A stretch of DNA of 6,144 nt from Thiomonas sp. (GTDB lineage Bacteria; Pseudomonadota; Gammaproteobacteria; Burkholderiales; Burkholderiaceae), in NCBI GenBank assembly GCA_027443745.1, contig DAIAZB010000021.1, positions 1 through 6,144 on the forward strand, in the 5' to 3' direction. Position 1 is the first letter of the stretch. The number at the start of each line of letters is the position of its first letter. The position numbers and the translations under genes were made by a program. The notes under the pieces were generated by a model that made no database searches, had not been told where the DNA came from, and saw only the letters and a list, made by a program, of their open reading frames with translations. Of this stretch, positions 4,169 to 6,144 are shown one piece after another.

Positions 4169-6144
4169 ATGGGACATGGCAATTGCTGTCACAGTCCGAC
4201 ACAACACAGCAGCCCTAAATCGAATCCTCTCCCCCATTTGGAAACCCTTCCGCCCGCCCTGGCCCAAGCCATCGATCCCGACGGATCTCAAACCGAGCGA
4301 ACCGACTGGCTGCGCTTACACAGCTTGCTCACCCTGGGTTATGCACTCTGCATGATCTTGACCCTGGTCTTGTTCGGCGTTTACGCCGCATTGCACTGGC
4401 AGGCGCAACGGCGCAGCCTGAATAACCGGCTGGCGTTCAATGCCCAACTTCTGGCCAGTGCCACGCAGGGCCGGCTGGGCCAATACACGGTGCTGGCGGA
4501 CGCCCTGGCTGCGAGCTTGCGGCGCCATCCGCAGTTGTTGCTCAATCCGGCGGCGCTCGAACACCGCCTCGTGCAGGCGAGGGCCTGGATGGCGGGCACA
4601 GCCATTCTTCGCGTGGTCGATGCGCAGGGCGTGATCCTGGGCGCCACGGCGGCGCTGGGCCCGGCATTCGAGTTGCGCAACACGCCGCAAATCTGGGTGA
4701 GCCTGTTGCAGGCGCGTAGTCTGGGCCGTCCGGTGGTGGGGCCGCTGGTGCGAGTGCCGGCCTTGGGTACATGGGTTTTGCCGCAAATCCATTTCTATCC
4801 GGCCCAGGGCCGGACACCGGCGTTCTGGATCGGTGTCGGCATCGACCGCCAGGCCTTCAACCAATTCTGGAGCGGGTTGATGTCCCGGCAAATGGGTTCA
4901 AACCGCCTGCGTCAGTCTGAGGCTTTCATCCTGGTGCGGCAAGACGGCTATGTGCTGGCACGCTGGCCAGACGTTCCCGCGACACAGTTCGCCGCCTTTT
5001 ACACCCGTCCGCAGACCGGCATCCTGGTGCGTTCTCTGCAGGCGAACGAGAGTTTGTCGGGAGCAGATTTTCATGGAGTGGTGCATTCCATCAACCAGGA
5101 GCGCCGCGGCTACTGGACGCGTCTGGGGCCAGGCGCGCCGGATCTGGCGGTCTCGGTGTCCCTGCCGGCCACCCTGTTGTGGGCGGATTACTGGCGGACC
5201 CTGGCCCCTACGGCGGCGGCCGCCTTGTTGATCCTGGCCATGCTGACCCTGGCCTATGTGCTGCAGCAGCAGCGCATGCGCACGGAGGCCCAAGCCATCC
5301 ATGCCCGCCACGAGGCGCTGCTGTCGTACAACGGTCAGTTGCGGCAACTGGCCGACAAGGACTATCTCACGGCCCTGCCCAACCGCCGCTACCTGATGGC
5401 CCAGCTGGGCAGACTGTGCGATTCCGGGCAGAGGGAAGCCGGGCTGCGTTTCGCCGTTGCCATTCTGGATCTGGACGACTTCAAGCGCGTGAATGACACC
5501 CGAGGACACTCCGAGGGAGACAAGTTCCTCAAAGTCTTGTCACGCAGGCTGCAACAGGCGTTGCGTGAAGGCGATGTGATCGTGCGTTTGGGTGGCGACG
5601 AGTTTGCGGTCCTGCTGCAGGGTCTCACCCACCGAGGCGATGCCATGTCGGCCTGCCAGCGCCTGGTGGACTGCGCCCGTGCGCTGGTGGAACTCAACCC
5701 GCAAGATGCCGTGCAGGTGACTGCCAGCCTGGGCCTGGCGCTGCATCCGGAAGACGGCACCGAGCCCGAGGCCCTGTTGCGCCACGCCGATCAGGCCATG
5801 TATGCGGCCAAACTGGCCGGCAAGAATCTGGTGCAGCGCTTCGCACCGCGGATGGAAGAGGCTGCCCACGCCCAGCAAGGCGCCTTCGATCTTCTGCGGC
5901 AGGCCTTGGCCGAGCATTGGCTGCGCCTGCACTACCAGCCCGTGTTGGGCATCAGCGGTCGCGACGTTGGCCTTGTGATCGGCGTGGAGGCGCTGCTGCG
6001 CATCCGCCACCCGCAGCAAGGAATGCTGACGGCACAATCGTTCATCAGTGCGTTGGACGCGCCGCATCTGGCACGGCCGGTGGGGCGCTGGGTGTTGCAA
6101 CAGGCCCTGGGCCAGGCTCAATTGTGGAATGCGCAGGGGCTGGA
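4169..6144 (+). CDS. Membrane-anchored Cache-like-GGDEF-EAL protein, 3' end beyond window
   Basis: The frame is open from just after an in-frame TAG (4148-4150) to the window edge, giving 658 residues. Residues 1-52 are a polar, Pro-rich N-terminus. TM1 is ~53-76 (LLTLGYALCMILTLVLFGVY). Residues ~78-344 are a periplasmic region with two Cache-like signatures (VVDAQGVIL from 149, and ILVRQDGYVLARWPD 254-268), suggesting a double-Cache ligand sensor. TM2 is ~345-366, followed by a short linker. The GGDEF domain (~395-560) has DLDDFKRVND, intact GGDEF (475-479) and an RxxD I-site, REGD (466-469), exactly five residues before it. The EAL domain starts at ~575, with YQP (Q590) and EALLR (607-611), and continues past the window, so its other catalytic residues cannot be checked. 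ATG 4169 is the only ATG upstream of TM1; its ribosome-binding site (GAAG) is weak, so the start is less certain than the gene. It is divergent from the minus-strand c-di-GMP operon. The ligand is unknown. Confidence 0.9.
   Translation, partial: MGHGNCCHSPTQHSSPKSNPLPHLETLPPALAQAIDPDGSQTERTDWLRLHSLLTLGYALCMILTLVLFGVYAALHWQAQRRSLNNRLAFNAQLLASATQGRLGQYTVLADALAASLRRHPQLLLNPAALEHRLVQARAWMAGTAILRVVDAQGVILGATAALGPAFELRNTPQIWVSLLQARSLGRPVVGPLVRVPALGTWVLPQIHFYPAQGRTPAFWIGVGIDRQAFNQFWSGLMSRQMGSNRLRQSEAFILVRQDGYVLARWPDVPATQFAAFYTRPQTGILVRSLQANESLSGADFHGVVHSINQERRGYWTRLGPGAPDLAVSVSLPATLLWADYWRTLAPTAAAALLILAMLTLAYVLQQQRMRTEAQAIHARHEALLSYNGQLRQLADKDYLTALPNRRYLMAQLGRLCDSGQREAGLRFAVAILDLDDFKRVNDTRGHSEGDKFLKVLSRRLQQALREGDVIVRLGGDEFAVLLQGLTHRGDAMSACQRLVDCARALVELNPQDAVQVTASLGLALHPEDGTEPEALLRHADQAMYAAKLAGKNLVQRFAPRMEEAAHAQQGAFDLLRQALAEHWLRLHYQPVLGISGRDVGLVIGVEALLRIRHPQQGMLTAQSFISALDAPHLARPVGRWVLQQALGQAQLWNAQGL

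Noticed and set aside
4083..4355. 90-codon plus-strand frame overlapping the start of the Cache-like-GGDEF-EAL gene
   Set aside because: It is out of frame with the clear TM helix and downstream domains, shows no motif, and begins inside the CRP-like site.
4316..6121. Series of minus-strand frames (about 190-200 codons each) opposite the plus-strand GGDEF-EAL gene
   Set aside because: Antisense shadows rich in Gln, His and Arg with no domains; the plus strand encodes clear GGDEF and EAL motifs.

Overview
The window is GC-rich (roughly 60% by eye) with dense, short-spaced genes. Codon use and protein types fit a proteobacterium, most likely a betaproteobacterium of the Burkholderiales or Thiomonas kind. 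That placement is an inference from overall style; there is no rRNA or other phylogenetic marker here.

Layout. (1) 1-279 (+) is the 3' end of a YbjQ-type (UPF0145, 'heavy-metal-binding domain') protein cut by the window edge. It is followed after 32 bp by 312-1016 (+), a coiled-coil PspA/IM30-family protein; the two look like one operon, probably for envelope stress or membrane maintenance. (2) 1017-1183 is a short convergent gap with no confident gene. (3) 3944-1184 on the minus strand is a tight three-gene operon: a 100-aa membrane protein with three predicted helices, a 163-aa soluble protein of unknown function, and a 648-aa GAF-GGDEF-EAL protein. The gaps are 17 and 2 bp, and the ribosome-binding sites of the second and third genes are near-identical. 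(4) 3945-4168 is an AT-richer divergent regulatory region. It carries a near-consensus CRP/FNR-superfamily half-site pair (GTGA-N6-TCAC) and a second perfect palindrome. (5) 4169-6144 (+), running off the window, is a membrane-anchored protein with two TM helices around a Cache-like periplasmic region, followed by GGDEF and EAL domains.

How they work together. The right two thirds of the window is a cyclic-di-GMP locus. Two divergent bifunctional proteins, one probably sensing periplasmic signals and one probably sensing cytoplasmic signals through GAF, both keep their cyclase motif, their RxxD inhibitory site and the EAL motif. In the complete EAL domain (minus-strand gene) the other catalytic residues are also present. 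The two small proteins transcribed ahead of the GAF-GGDEF-EAL gene are unrecognised; they are the best candidates here for undescribed partners of a c-di-GMP enzyme. No mobile element, tRNA, rRNA or CRISPR was seen.
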